A model generated the notes under the pieces. It was not told where the DNA came from. It did no database searches and worked only from the letters and a program-made list of their open reading frames with translations. A DNA stretch of 64,000 nt from NCBI GenBank assembly GCA_948567375.1, contig OX419760.1, positions 24,614,001-24,678,000 of the forward strand. Direction: 5' to 3'. The translations under genes and the position numbers were made by a program. This document shows, piece by piece, positions 55,705 to 64,000 of this stretch. Each line of letters starts with the position of its first letter. Within the stretch, counting starts at the first letter, position 1. This DNA is from Lunularia cruciata (lineage: Eukaryota; Streptophyta; Marchantiopsida; Lunulariales; Lunulariaceae).

Positions 55705-55842
55705 TGTATGTTATGTGGCTCTCTTGGTGGAACTGCTACTATGTAGGTGTGTGATAGTTGTTCAAGAGGATGGCATATATGTATGACTCCTCCCCTCGCG
55801 GTGGTTCCTCAAGGACAATGGTTATGTCTTAGATGTACTTGA
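55705..55842 (+). pseudogene. PHD finger at the integrase C-terminus of D4
   Basis: In one frame: KCMLCGSLGGTATM, TAG, VCDSCSRGWHICMTPPL and QGQWLCLRCT before the TGA at 55840. The C4-H-C3 ligands are C55705, C55714, C55750, C55759, H55774, C55780, C55825 and C55834, with the PHD hallmarks GWH, PPL and W-x-C-x2-C. One residue between His and the next Cys is missing compared with D1 (HMAC). It follows the integrase tail (LRVHKILPSRVLVLEG, 55548-55595) where chromoviruses carry a chromodomain, so a chromatin-targeting role is likely by analogy. Confidence 0.87.
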
Positions 55843-55997
55843 CCTATAGCTAGGTCAATCTTTATATGGTATAGATTGTAGACATGCTACTAACAATGGG
55901 GCTCCATAGCACCGGCCTCTTGATCTTTACCCATCATAGGGTATACTATATACTTGGAGTAGATGGCTATCTAGAGTTAGAAGGACCTAACCGCCAG

Positions 55998-56112
55998 CTA
56001 GGGGGGCAATTGTGACACTTTAGAGTTTATGTATGACTTATGTGTGAGTTGTGCTTCTATAGTGTATGATGTTTACAGTGATGTAATTTGTGTAATGATG
56101 TATATATGCATA
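55998..56112 (+). repeat. Purine tract and start of the D4 3' LTR
   Basis: CTAGGGGGGCAAT (55998-56010) precedes TGTGACACTTTAGAG at 56011. The LTR runs about 102 bases and is cut by B2 integrase sequence. Confidence 0.8.
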
Positions 56113-56263
56113 ATTGTGTGAGAACTACCAATGTAACAAGGCCAGCAACCAGAAGCCAAGTGGACTCCTTCAACCACTTGCCATTTCATCCGCTTACTAG
56201 GAGCATGTGAGCTTGGATCTTGTCACATCCTTGCCAAAGACAAAATAAGGACACTCTGCAATC

Positions 56264-57290
56264 GTGGTGTTTGTGGATAAGCTTAGTAAGCAAATTCACT
56301 TGGCACCAACTTATGATACCGTGGATGCTCCAACCTTAGCGCAAATCTACTTCAACAATGTCTTCAAGCATCATAGGATGCCACATGTACTCATCTTTGA
56401 CTATGATCCTCAATTTATCGAGAAGTTTTGGCAAGCACTCTTCCAGATACTTGGCACCAAGCTTGCTTTGTCCATGGCCTATCATCCTCAAATTGATCGA
56501 CAAACCAAACGTGCAAATTGTACATTGGAGGATATGTTGTGTGTCTTTGTCAATGTATTACTATACCAATTGGTATGAATATCTTGCAGTTGTAGAATTT
56601 GCCTACAATTATGCCAAACAAGCAAGCACTGGATTTTCTCCTTTCTTTCTCAATTTTGGCCAAGATCTACTTGTTCCATATTCTCTTCTTGCTCCCCCTC
56701 CATCTCAGGTTCCTCATACTTCCACATTCTTGACCGCTATATCCCAATCTCTCCAACAAGCCAAGTCTCACCTCCTTATTGCTCAAAATCACCAAAAACA
56801 ATATGTGGACCACCATCGTTGTGATCTCACCTTTGAAGTCGGTGATAAAGTTATCACCTAGTAATCTCTCTCTTCCACTTGATACCCAAGTTTGTAAACT
56901 TTCCCCTTATTGGATAGGATCCTTTGATATCACCCAAATTGTCTCTCCTATTGCTTATCGACTTGCCTTGCCTTGTCAAATGCGTATCCACCCTGTCTTT
57001 CATGTTTCCAAGTTGAGACCCTTTGTTCCTAACCCCTCTTCCTTTTCCTCTTGATCCAACCTCCCACTCTTCCTATCCCTATCAATGATCATGAGGAGTA
57101 CAAAGTTGATTGTATCCTTGCACGTCACTATATTCAACGAGGCCGTCGCCTACATACGGAGTACAAGGTCCTTTGGAAAAGGTATCTCCTTCATGATGCC
57201 ACATGGGAACCTCTTTCTCATCTCTAGAATGCACAAACGGCCATCTTGGAATTTGAAGCTTCACTGGCAACGAAGACGTCATCAACTAGC
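56264..57290 (+). pseudogene. Integrase tail and chromodomain of B2
   Basis: The frames 56264-56578 and 56358-56861 overlap around a one-base shift. The tail [19 protein letters not shown] and the chromodomain with EYKVLWKRYLLHDATWEPLS (57157-57216) follow in pieces. The WEP lost in copy B is intact here, while the GY of KGY is changed to RY. Confidence 0.82.
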
Positions 57291-57302
57291 AGCAGGGGAA
57301 TA

Positions 57303-57728
57303 TATAACAATATGGAGCTTAGTGATAAAGTTAGTTGGGCTTACAAAGTAGCACATAAGACTAATTAGCCTAGAATATTCCGGAAGTACCTAGGAAGCTT
57401 CTTGGGAAGCTTCCCGGCTAGCTTAGCTTGCACCTCAAGTAAATAGCTTCTAGAAGGAAGCTTCTAGAAGCTTTTGACTAGTTTAGCTTGCACGCCAAGT
57501 ATGTAGCTTCTAGAAGGAAGCTTCTTGAGAAGCTTCCTAGTTAACTTAGCTTGCACTCTAAGAAAGCTGCTTGAGGAAGTTTCTTGTGAAGCTTCTCAAA
57601 GGCCTTGTATGCTACCTATAAATACCAAAGCCAAAGTTGATATTGGGCATTGGGAGTTTTCCCTCATTCAAGTGTCCCAATGTGAATTTCTGTTCTCCTA
57701 TTTCTCTCTTCAAATTTGGTCTTTTACA
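57303..57728 (+). repeat. 3' LTR of B2
   Basis: Starts TATAACAATATGGAG and ends CTTTTACA, 426 bases. The GAAnnTTC array (57444-57475), later GAAGCTTC units and TATAAATA (57617) are conserved with copy B. Confidence 0.9.
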
Positions 57729-58317
57729 ATGGACTAAGAAGGCAAGGAACCCCAACTCCATCATACTCCTCCAAAGCTAACACTCCAAGACTCAAGACAT
57801 TGCTCACTAGAGAACTCAATAAGAGAGAGATAGTTTCAAGTGAAAGGATGATGAGTACCTCCTCACCCCTATTTTATATATTTGTGAAATAGTTACACAT
57901 TAAAGTTACTATTTACCACAATAACTCAAGTGATTAGGCTAAAAGTCAAGTAAAGTCAAAAAGTATAAAGGAATATCCATCCACATAGGCATATTCTACT
58001 AACCATCCAATGGGCTATCCTTGGACTATAAAAGAATCCAAAACAAAAAGATTTGCGGGCCCAAGAGTTCTCAACTCTTTCATCAAAACCAAACAACTAG
58101 GAATAATACCAAGTCAACACACTAGAATCCAAAATATTGGTGCTTATCTTTTCCACTTCCTCTAAAGTAAGGTCCCCACTATCTTAGCTATGACTAACTT
58201 AAGCTAATCATGACCAATGTAGAACCATACTTTATCTCTATAAATCATATCTCTCAAGTATTTGTAATATCAAGTTAAATATAAAAATACCACACACATG
58301 CATAAATGGGTGTTACA
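57729..58317 (-). repeat. 3' LTR of C4 (end missing)
   Basis: The minus strand starts TGTAACACCCATTTATGC at 58317 and runs to 57729, where B2 begins. About 100 bases of the LTR end are lost (compare C2 up to CAGCTCACA). Confidence 0.9.
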
Positions 58318-59850
58318 TTTACCCCTAGATTAAGTTTTCACTTTGTCCTCAAAGTGAAGGTCTCTCTACCTTCTATGATACATCTTCAACTTATCATGGT
58401 TAATCCTAACAAAGTGTCTTCCTCCCAACTCCTTGAGATTGTAGGTGTACTTACCCCACACCTTCTCCACTATGAAAGGTCCAAAGTACTTAGGCAAAAA
58501 CTTCTTTTGTACTCTCTTGAATCTAATGGAATCAAACAACATTACCCAATCGCCTTCTTTGAAAGGCTCCACCTTCTTCTTGCCTTGCCTCTTGTCATAG
58601 CTCTCCTTTTTTTCCTTTGGTCTTGCTCCACTTGAACCATAGCAACTACTCTTACTTCTTCCAACTCCATGAGTTGATCTTTCCTTGACTTTTCTACATC
58701 ACCTCCTTGTGCTTTCTTCAATCTCCTATGAATGTGTTGGAAGGTAGGAAGATCAAAGTGAATAGATAAAGTAGACTCAATGCCATATACCAATTGAAAT
58801 GGAGAATATCGGGTTGAATATTTCATGGTTGTCCTATACTCCCATAAAACTATATGAATCCTCTTGTCCCAATGATGTTTAGCTCCCTCAATTTTTGCAT
58901 CTTTGGCCAACATCATGCACAAGGTCTGATTGGTTCTCTTTGTCAAGCCATTGGAATTTGGCTTATACAATGTAGTTAATCTATGTGTGATAGAGAAATG
59001 GTGTAGCATGGCTGTAGTAATGCTTCTTTTAAACTCTCCTCCTCTATCAAAAACCAACTCCAAAGGACATCCAAACCTAGTAATAATGTATTCATAAAGA
59101 AATCTCCCAACTTCATCTTCATTCTTGTCCTTCAATGGTCTAACCCAACCCACTTGGTAAGAAAATCAGTAACTACCACAATATACCAATTGTTCCTTGG
59201 GGTTCTATTGAGAGGATCTACAAATCAATTCCCCACTTCTCAAAAGGTCCTAGCAATGGAATTGATCTAAGTGGTAGAGTGGACGTAGACTTTCTAGTAA
59301 AAGCTTGACAAACATGACAAGTTTTGCAATAATCAAGACAATCCTTGAAAATCTCTCTCTAATGATAACTTGCATCTAGAATCTTGAAAGCAGTCACATT
59401 TCCTGCAAAGTGTCCTTCACACACTAAACCTTCATGAAACTCCTTTATGAGTAGGATAGACTCTTTATTATCCATGGCTCTTTGAAGTAGACCATCTGTT
59501 CCTTGGTGAAAAAGAATATCCTCCACCATTGTGTAAGGTCTAGATCTTGTTGCAAGGACCTTCCTCTCCCTAGCATGCATCCCTTTTGGATAGTTGCCTC
59601 CTATCACAAAATCCACAACCTCCTTGTATTCCACTGGAACCTCTTGAGTGACTGAGATTATCATGAGCTCCTCATCCGGGAAAGAATCATCCATTGGCCC
59701 GTCTCCATCATGATCATAGGCCCTAGATAACAAATCACCATTTGCATGTTTCTCTCTTGGCCTATCCTCAATGGTGTCGTCATACTCAAACAAGAGTATC
59801 ATCCACCTTGTTAGCCTCCTCCCCACATTAGGCTTGTCACTCCACAATTT
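58318..59850 (-). pseudogene. Integrase of C4
   Basis: Minus-strand pieces: zinc region within 59359-59847 (EFHEGLVCEGHFAGN), core (58542-59153; LVFDRGGEFKRSITTAML, QTLCMML) and GPF tail KFLPKYFGPFIVEKVWG (58366-58572). The core second Asp is kept. Breaks lie at about 59155-59360 and 58560. Confidence 0.87.
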
Positions 59851-61300
59851 TCATGGATCACAAAGCCTTGTGATCCATGACAATTGTGGCTTTCACTCCA
59901 ATCAAGTAGTGTCTAAACTTCTTGAGACCAAAGATCACTGCCAATCCTTCTCTCTCCATGATAGAATAGTTCCTTTCTGTTGAAACCATCTACCTACTAG
60001 CATAAGCTATTAGATGATCATGCACATCTTGGTCTAATTGACTAAGAGTGCATCCTATAACTATATTAGAAGCACTAGTGTAGAGGATGAAAGGCTTACT
60101 CCAATCAGGTTTAGCAAGAATTGGAGCTACAACAAGGGATAACTTGAGCTCCTAAAAAGCTTTGAGAGCCTCTTTGTCGTCCAAAATCACCATGTAATCT
60201 ACACCTTTCTTCATGTAGATGGTCAATGCATAAGCCTTGTTGGAAAATGAGAAGATGAAACTCTTATAGTACCCAACCATCCCCAAGAATTGGTGTAACT
60301 TTGTCAAGCTTGAAGGGAATGGAAAGTATGAGATTTTCCTCACCTTCTCAAGATCAACTACTATTCCATCCTTGGAGATGATGTGACCAAAAGTAGACCT
60401 TGTTCATATCCAAAAATACACTTATTTGGGTTGAGTGATGCATTTACCTCATCTAAGCGTTGCAAGACCTTGATTAGGTCCTCAAGGTGCTCTTCCTTGC
60501 TCCCATAAACACAAAAGTCATCAGTGCAGTCCCTCACAAATTTCCCAATGAAAGGTTCAAATACCTTGTTTGTGAACTATTGGAATGTGGTTGGAGCATT
60601 GCAAAGCCCAAAAAGCATGACCTTGAAAGCGTAAGTTCCCCAAGGTTTGGTAAATGTGGTGAGTTGTTGATCCTTTGGTGCTATTTTGATTTGGTTTATC
60701 CAATATAACCATCTCCAAAACTATACCTCTCATGACCTGCAACCTCCTCCAAGATCTCATCAATGAATGGTAATGGGTAGTATTCCTTCTTGGTAACAAC
60801 ATTGATCTACACATACCCAAAACTTGCCATTCTTTTTCTCCACAATGACAATTGGAGATACCCATTTTTAATTTTCCACCTCAAAGATAAATCTAGCCTC
60901 TTTGAGCTTATCAATCTCCTTCTTCACAATCAAAGCTATTTGGGAGCTAATGCAATGTTGCTTTTGATAGACTGGTCTTGCATGTAACTCCACCTCTATC
61001 TTGTGCTCCTCCAAGGTGACTTCCTTTGGATCTTTGTAACAAAAAGCAAACACGTGGATGAACTTGCGGAAAATCTCTTCAAGTCTCACCTTCTCCTCCT
61101 TGTTAACATTTGGACCATACTTGAGGGTAGATAACCTTCTCTCTATCTCCTCAAGTGTAAATGGTGATTTATCTAGGTCTTTCAAAACCTCTAGATTAGG
61201 TGCAAAATCCATATCACACACGGGATACACATCTGAATTAGATTTAGATTCATCCTCCTTCGTGTAAGTCTCCTCTTCCATACTTGTGTCCACACCTAAA
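59851..61300 (-). pseudogene. RNase H and reverse transcriptase of C4
   Basis: Minus strand: RT start (60868-61293, IHVFAFCYKDPKEVTLEEHK), a broken fingers/palm region (60557-60865), the active-site area about 60500-60530, with the Asp-Asp replaced (LHW...) by substitutions, and the connection FLGMVGYYKSFIFSFSN (60152-60343). RNase H follows to about 59780 and contains a small inverted duplication near 59850 (see findings). Confidence 0.8.
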
Positions 61301-62700
61301 GCTCCTTCTTCAAAATCTGATTTCTAGTAATCAAAAGATGGTGTATTTGAATAAAAAGTGTTGGTGGTGTTAGTCACAAGAACTATGACTCTATGGTTTG
61401 ATGGTCCAATCCTCAAGTACCCTTTATGCCATCAATCAGTTTTCTGTGCTGCTCTCAACCATGGCCTTCCAAGAAGTAAGTGATAGTTTGAATCTTTTTG
61501 GATTTGGAAAGTCATGAGATTTTGAACTCCCATAACTAAAACTACCACCTTATCCATCACCCCTACTAGTCAAACTTGTTACTTGTTTGCCATGCTCACC
61601 ACAAATATTAAAGGTTTGGAGGGTATCATACCCAACTTCTTCATCAACCTTTTTGAAATGGCATTCAGTATTCATCCTCCATCAACCATGCATCCTCCAT
61701 CAACCATGCATTCTTGATGTTGTGACCATTCACTCTCACATCAATCTTGGATTCATATTCACAAGGCTCCTATAGTGTTGGTTTGGCATCCACTAACCCC
61801 ATTGAAATTGGAGCTTTTACCTTCTTCTTCCTCTTGTTGCTTGTAGAACTCAAACCACCTCTAAGTTCTCAAAGTAGGATTCAGAGTGATCAGTTGGCCC
61901 AATATGATGTTAGCCTTGTGACTAACAACATCCTCCAAGACATCCACCTCTCTCTTCTCCTATAGTTGCACCACATTGATCTTGAGATTTGCAAGTTGTT
62001 CTGTGATGGTTTGAAGTGGATCTTTTGGTGGAGGTGCAAGAATTGGAGCAACTACTACTTGTGGTGGAACCCTTGCCACCAAAGTAATAGAAATTCCACC
62101 TTGCTTGTAGCCTTGAGGAGGATGCACAACTTCCTTCACCACTAAATCACTCTCATCCCCTTCCAAACTCTCCTCCATACGAATTGCGATCTTGATTGCT
62201 TCAACCTTGGAAGAAGGTTTTTCATATCTCACCATGCTTCTAATTTGTGATCTCAATCCTCCCACAAAATTCTTGGTGAGCAGGGCCACTATGTCAATCA
62301 TAGTAGTCTCCATATCATCTCCACCCTTCCTCAACACTATGCAAAATCTAGACTCTAACTTTTCCTCTCTTTCCACATAGACTCTCACTTTCTCTCCATC
62401 TCTTTTCTTGAGAAAGATAACCTCACTCATCAATCTCTCATAACTCTCATTTGGAAGAAATTTCTCAATGATTGTTGAAGTCAAACTCTCCCAAGACTTT
62501 TCTTGCCTATTTCTTCTCTCTCTCTTGGTATTCTGACTCATACCATGTAAGTGCTACATCCTCAAAGAAATCTGGTCATAATGAAGCTCACTTATTCTTC
62601 TTCCTCTCATTGTTTCCTATGCAAGCTCTCTTGAAGTCTCTCACAAAGGCCTCCATATCTTCTCCATCCTTGCCAAAGAAAACCAGAAGTTTTCCCATCT
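61301..62700 (-). pseudogene. gag and protease of C4
   Basis: Gag (61960-62541 and up to 62700, minus) matches the middle of the intact C2 gag (SYERLMSEVIFLKKRDGEKV). It jumps at about 61960 from VVQL to the protease-side sequence: the nucleocapsid knuckle and basic tail (about 300 bases in C2) are deleted. The protease site region at 61690-61720 is broken; a repeated CATCCTCCATCAACCATG unit sits there. Confidence 0.78.
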
Positions 62701-62936
62701 TAACCCCTCATTATCTTTCTTTTCTCTCAATTTTTATTTTTCTCTTTTCTTCTCTCTCTCTCTCTATAACTACTAGGATATGTACATGACTAACTCCATT
62801 TGAGAGTAATCCACCCTAGGTAATACAAAAGGTTCAGGTTACTCCAAGAGTTCTATAGTAACATAAAATCCTAAAGTGCATATTAATTGAACTCTCATGG
62901 ATAGTTTATTCATAAGTTGAAAGAGTATTTCCATCA

Positions 62937-63473
62937 CTAATCTTGAGAACTAGTTGATGAAGGTGGTAGTATTTCTATAGTTGTACTAAGATTCTCTCCA
63001 AGATCCTTCACCAAAGTCTCTAAAAGTGTTTTTACTCCACTACACTCATGTCTTTTTAGAAGTCCTTCCACTCCACAAACCTCACACAACTCCTTGGTCT
63101 TAGATCTTCTCCCTCTCCCTCCAATCTTGGTGAAGAAGGTCAAACATGTAAACCAAAATCAAGTAAGCCTCCACCTTTCCCTCAATCTCTTGCTCTCAAA
63201 AGTCAATGGACATGAACTTGCCTTATGTTCCTTCTCTCCACATAGAAAGCACTTAGACTCACTCTTTCCTCCAAGTGGTGGAGGTTTTTGGATCCTCTCA
63301 ACACTCTCTTCAAATTCTATTTGAAATTCTCTTTTCCTCAAATTCACCCTAACAATCACCTCAAACCCTTGGGGAACCTTGCATAGCCTCAATTTCACTC
63401 TTGGTGACACTCTATGTTCCCAAAATGAGTCTAAACACTCAAACATGCTTTTTGTTGCTCTCACACTCCTCAT
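62937..63473 (-). pseudogene. Upstream zinc-finger ORF of C4
   Basis: First part (63159-63473, minus): CKVPQGFEVIVRVNLRKREF, then CFLCGEKEHKASSCP. Second part (62937-63143): CEVCGVEGLLKRHEC. As in C2 the two parts lie in different frames. This third copy with both zinc clusters shows the ORF to be a standing part of family C. Confidence 0.75.
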
Positions 63474-64000
63474 GCATGAGATCTAAATTTTGCAGAATTG
63501 ACCCTTCCTCATATTGTCACTCAAAGTTCTCAACTTGCAAGTCATAGTCCTCTGAAATTTTGCTCACTTGATCACAACTTCAAGGCATCCTTCCTTGCAA
63601 AATTTGGTATCTATTCATGGAGCTATTTGGCCTAGGAACCTTTCTATTTAGTACATATATTTTAGATTTGGTATGAAAACCACCCCCTTCACTTTAAAAA
63701 TTCATAACTCTTTGCACAAGAATGATATTTCTCTAATTTTTCTATCAAAAGGTAGTATAATAAGAACTTAATTTCCTTTGAAAGTTTCAGAATAATCCAT
63801 TGAAAACTGAAGAAATGGCAGACAATGTACAATTTTCCAAAGAGCATACAATTACGGGAGTAGTTTACCCTATTAACTTTTAAAAATTCTAGCCTAGTGT
63901 GCATAGTAGCTCTCACAATAATTTCAAGTATGATAACTAGAGAGTAACCCAAGATATCATATGTATAAATTTCAAGTCCAGATCTCAAACTTAAGATTTT
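63474..64000 (-). other. Leader of C4 (untranslated region downstream of the 5' LTR)
   Basis: It matches the leaders of C2 (43600-44200) and C5 (37560-38090), for example the complement of GAAATATGTGTGCTAAATA. Open stretches in it (63689-63988, minus) correspond to 43605-43841 in C2 but are not conserved as protein. Confidence 0.7.

Larger units (their letters stand above)
39341..56112 (+). mobile_element. D4: family-D Gypsy element with DNMT3-like and PHD modules, split by C2
   Basis: Two halves, 39341-42674 and 50498-56112, make the most complete family-D copy: LTR (5' end lost), gag with CCHC, protease, methyltransferase, RT, RNase H, integrase, PHD finger, purine tract and the first 102 bases of the 3' LTR. 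D1 reads straight through the point where C2 lies in D4 (compare 13893-13990), proving that the halves belong together. Every coding block carries stops or small indels. Confidence 0.9.
56113..57728 (+). mobile_element. B2: 3' part of a family-B chromovirus
   Basis: It starts inside the integrase zinc region (GTGAGAACTACCAATGTAACA) and holds core (FVDKLSKQIHLAPTYD; third block with ERAN changed to KRAN), C-terminal tail, chromodomain and 3' LTR (57303-57728). It aligns with 11665-13270 in copy B. The left end abuts the D4 LTR, the right end abuts a C4 LTR exactly at CA, so it was inserted into C4 and later lost its 5' part. Confidence 0.9.
57729..64000 (-). mobile_element. C4: family-C Gypsy element, minus strand, both ends incomplete
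   Basis: From right to left on the minus strand: leader, upstream zinc-finger ORF, gag, protease, RT, RNase H, integrase and 3' LTR. The order and sequence follow C2. The 5' LTR is beyond the window and the 3' LTR is truncated by B2. Stops and shifts are similar in number to C2. Confidence 0.92.

Noticed and set aside
1-64000. Integrated pararetrovirus (caulimovirid-like) origin of the RT regions
   Set aside because: Integrase, LTRs and PBS are present in each family and no movement-protein-like region is seen.

Overview
The window is nuclear DNA of a land plant. It holds two intron-containing genes in a gene island (about 25.6-30.8 kb), set in old, mutated and deeply nested LTR retrotransposons. 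The lineage cannot be fixed from sequence alone. A glucan endo-1,3-beta-glucosidase with an X8 (CBM43) module is plant-specific. The neighbouring rubber-oxygenase/mpaB-like (DUF2236) gene and an R2-like LINE make a non-flowering plant (bryophyte, lycophyte, fern or gymnosperm) my best guess, at low confidence.

Four LTR families can be told apart by LTR, primer-binding site (PBS) and domain content. Family B (copies A, B and B2) is a chromovirus: tRNA-iMet PBS, gag with a CCHC knuckle, protease, RT, RNase H, integrase and C-terminal chromodomain, with LTRs of about 0.43 kb packed with heat-shock-element-like GAAnnTTC arrays. Family C (C2 complete; C3, C4, C5 and a solo LTR partial) is a Tat/Athila-like element: LTRs of about 0.69 kb, a PBS resembling tRNA-Asp, and an extra zinc-finger ORF upstream of gag. 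Family D (D1, D3, D4) is the most remarkable. It is a Ty3/Gypsy element with the order gag, protease, a DNMT3-like cytosine-5 DNA methyltransferase, RT, RNase H, integrase, and a PHD finger at the C-terminus. Family E is seen only as a solo LTR.

Layout: 1-5330, copy A (minus). 5331-5496, D-LTR scrap. 5497-13502, 3' half of C3 (plus), split by solo LTR E (5704-6428) and by complete copy B (7623-13270). 13503-13810, a C LTR joined to inverted C pieces. 13810-20652, D1 (plus), split by a solo C LTR (14725-15415). 20664-20768, a partial D LTR. 20769-25662, low-repeat intergenic DNA. 25663-27531, beta-1,3-glucanase gene (minus, three exons). 29170-30769, DUF2236 oxygenase gene (minus, two exons). 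32133-33694, LINE fragment. 33695-36561, D3 LTR and gag. 36562-39340, C5. 39341-42674 and 50498-56112, D4, split by complete C2 (42675-50497). 56113-57728, B2 3' part. 57729-64000, C4 (minus).

Insertion order follows from the nesting: D is the oldest, C inserted into D, and B inserted into C. All retroelement coding regions carry stops or frameshifts, so no copy here looks autonomous. The comparison of D1 with D4 is what shows the methyltransferase and PHD modules to be ancestral parts of family D rather than chance sequence.
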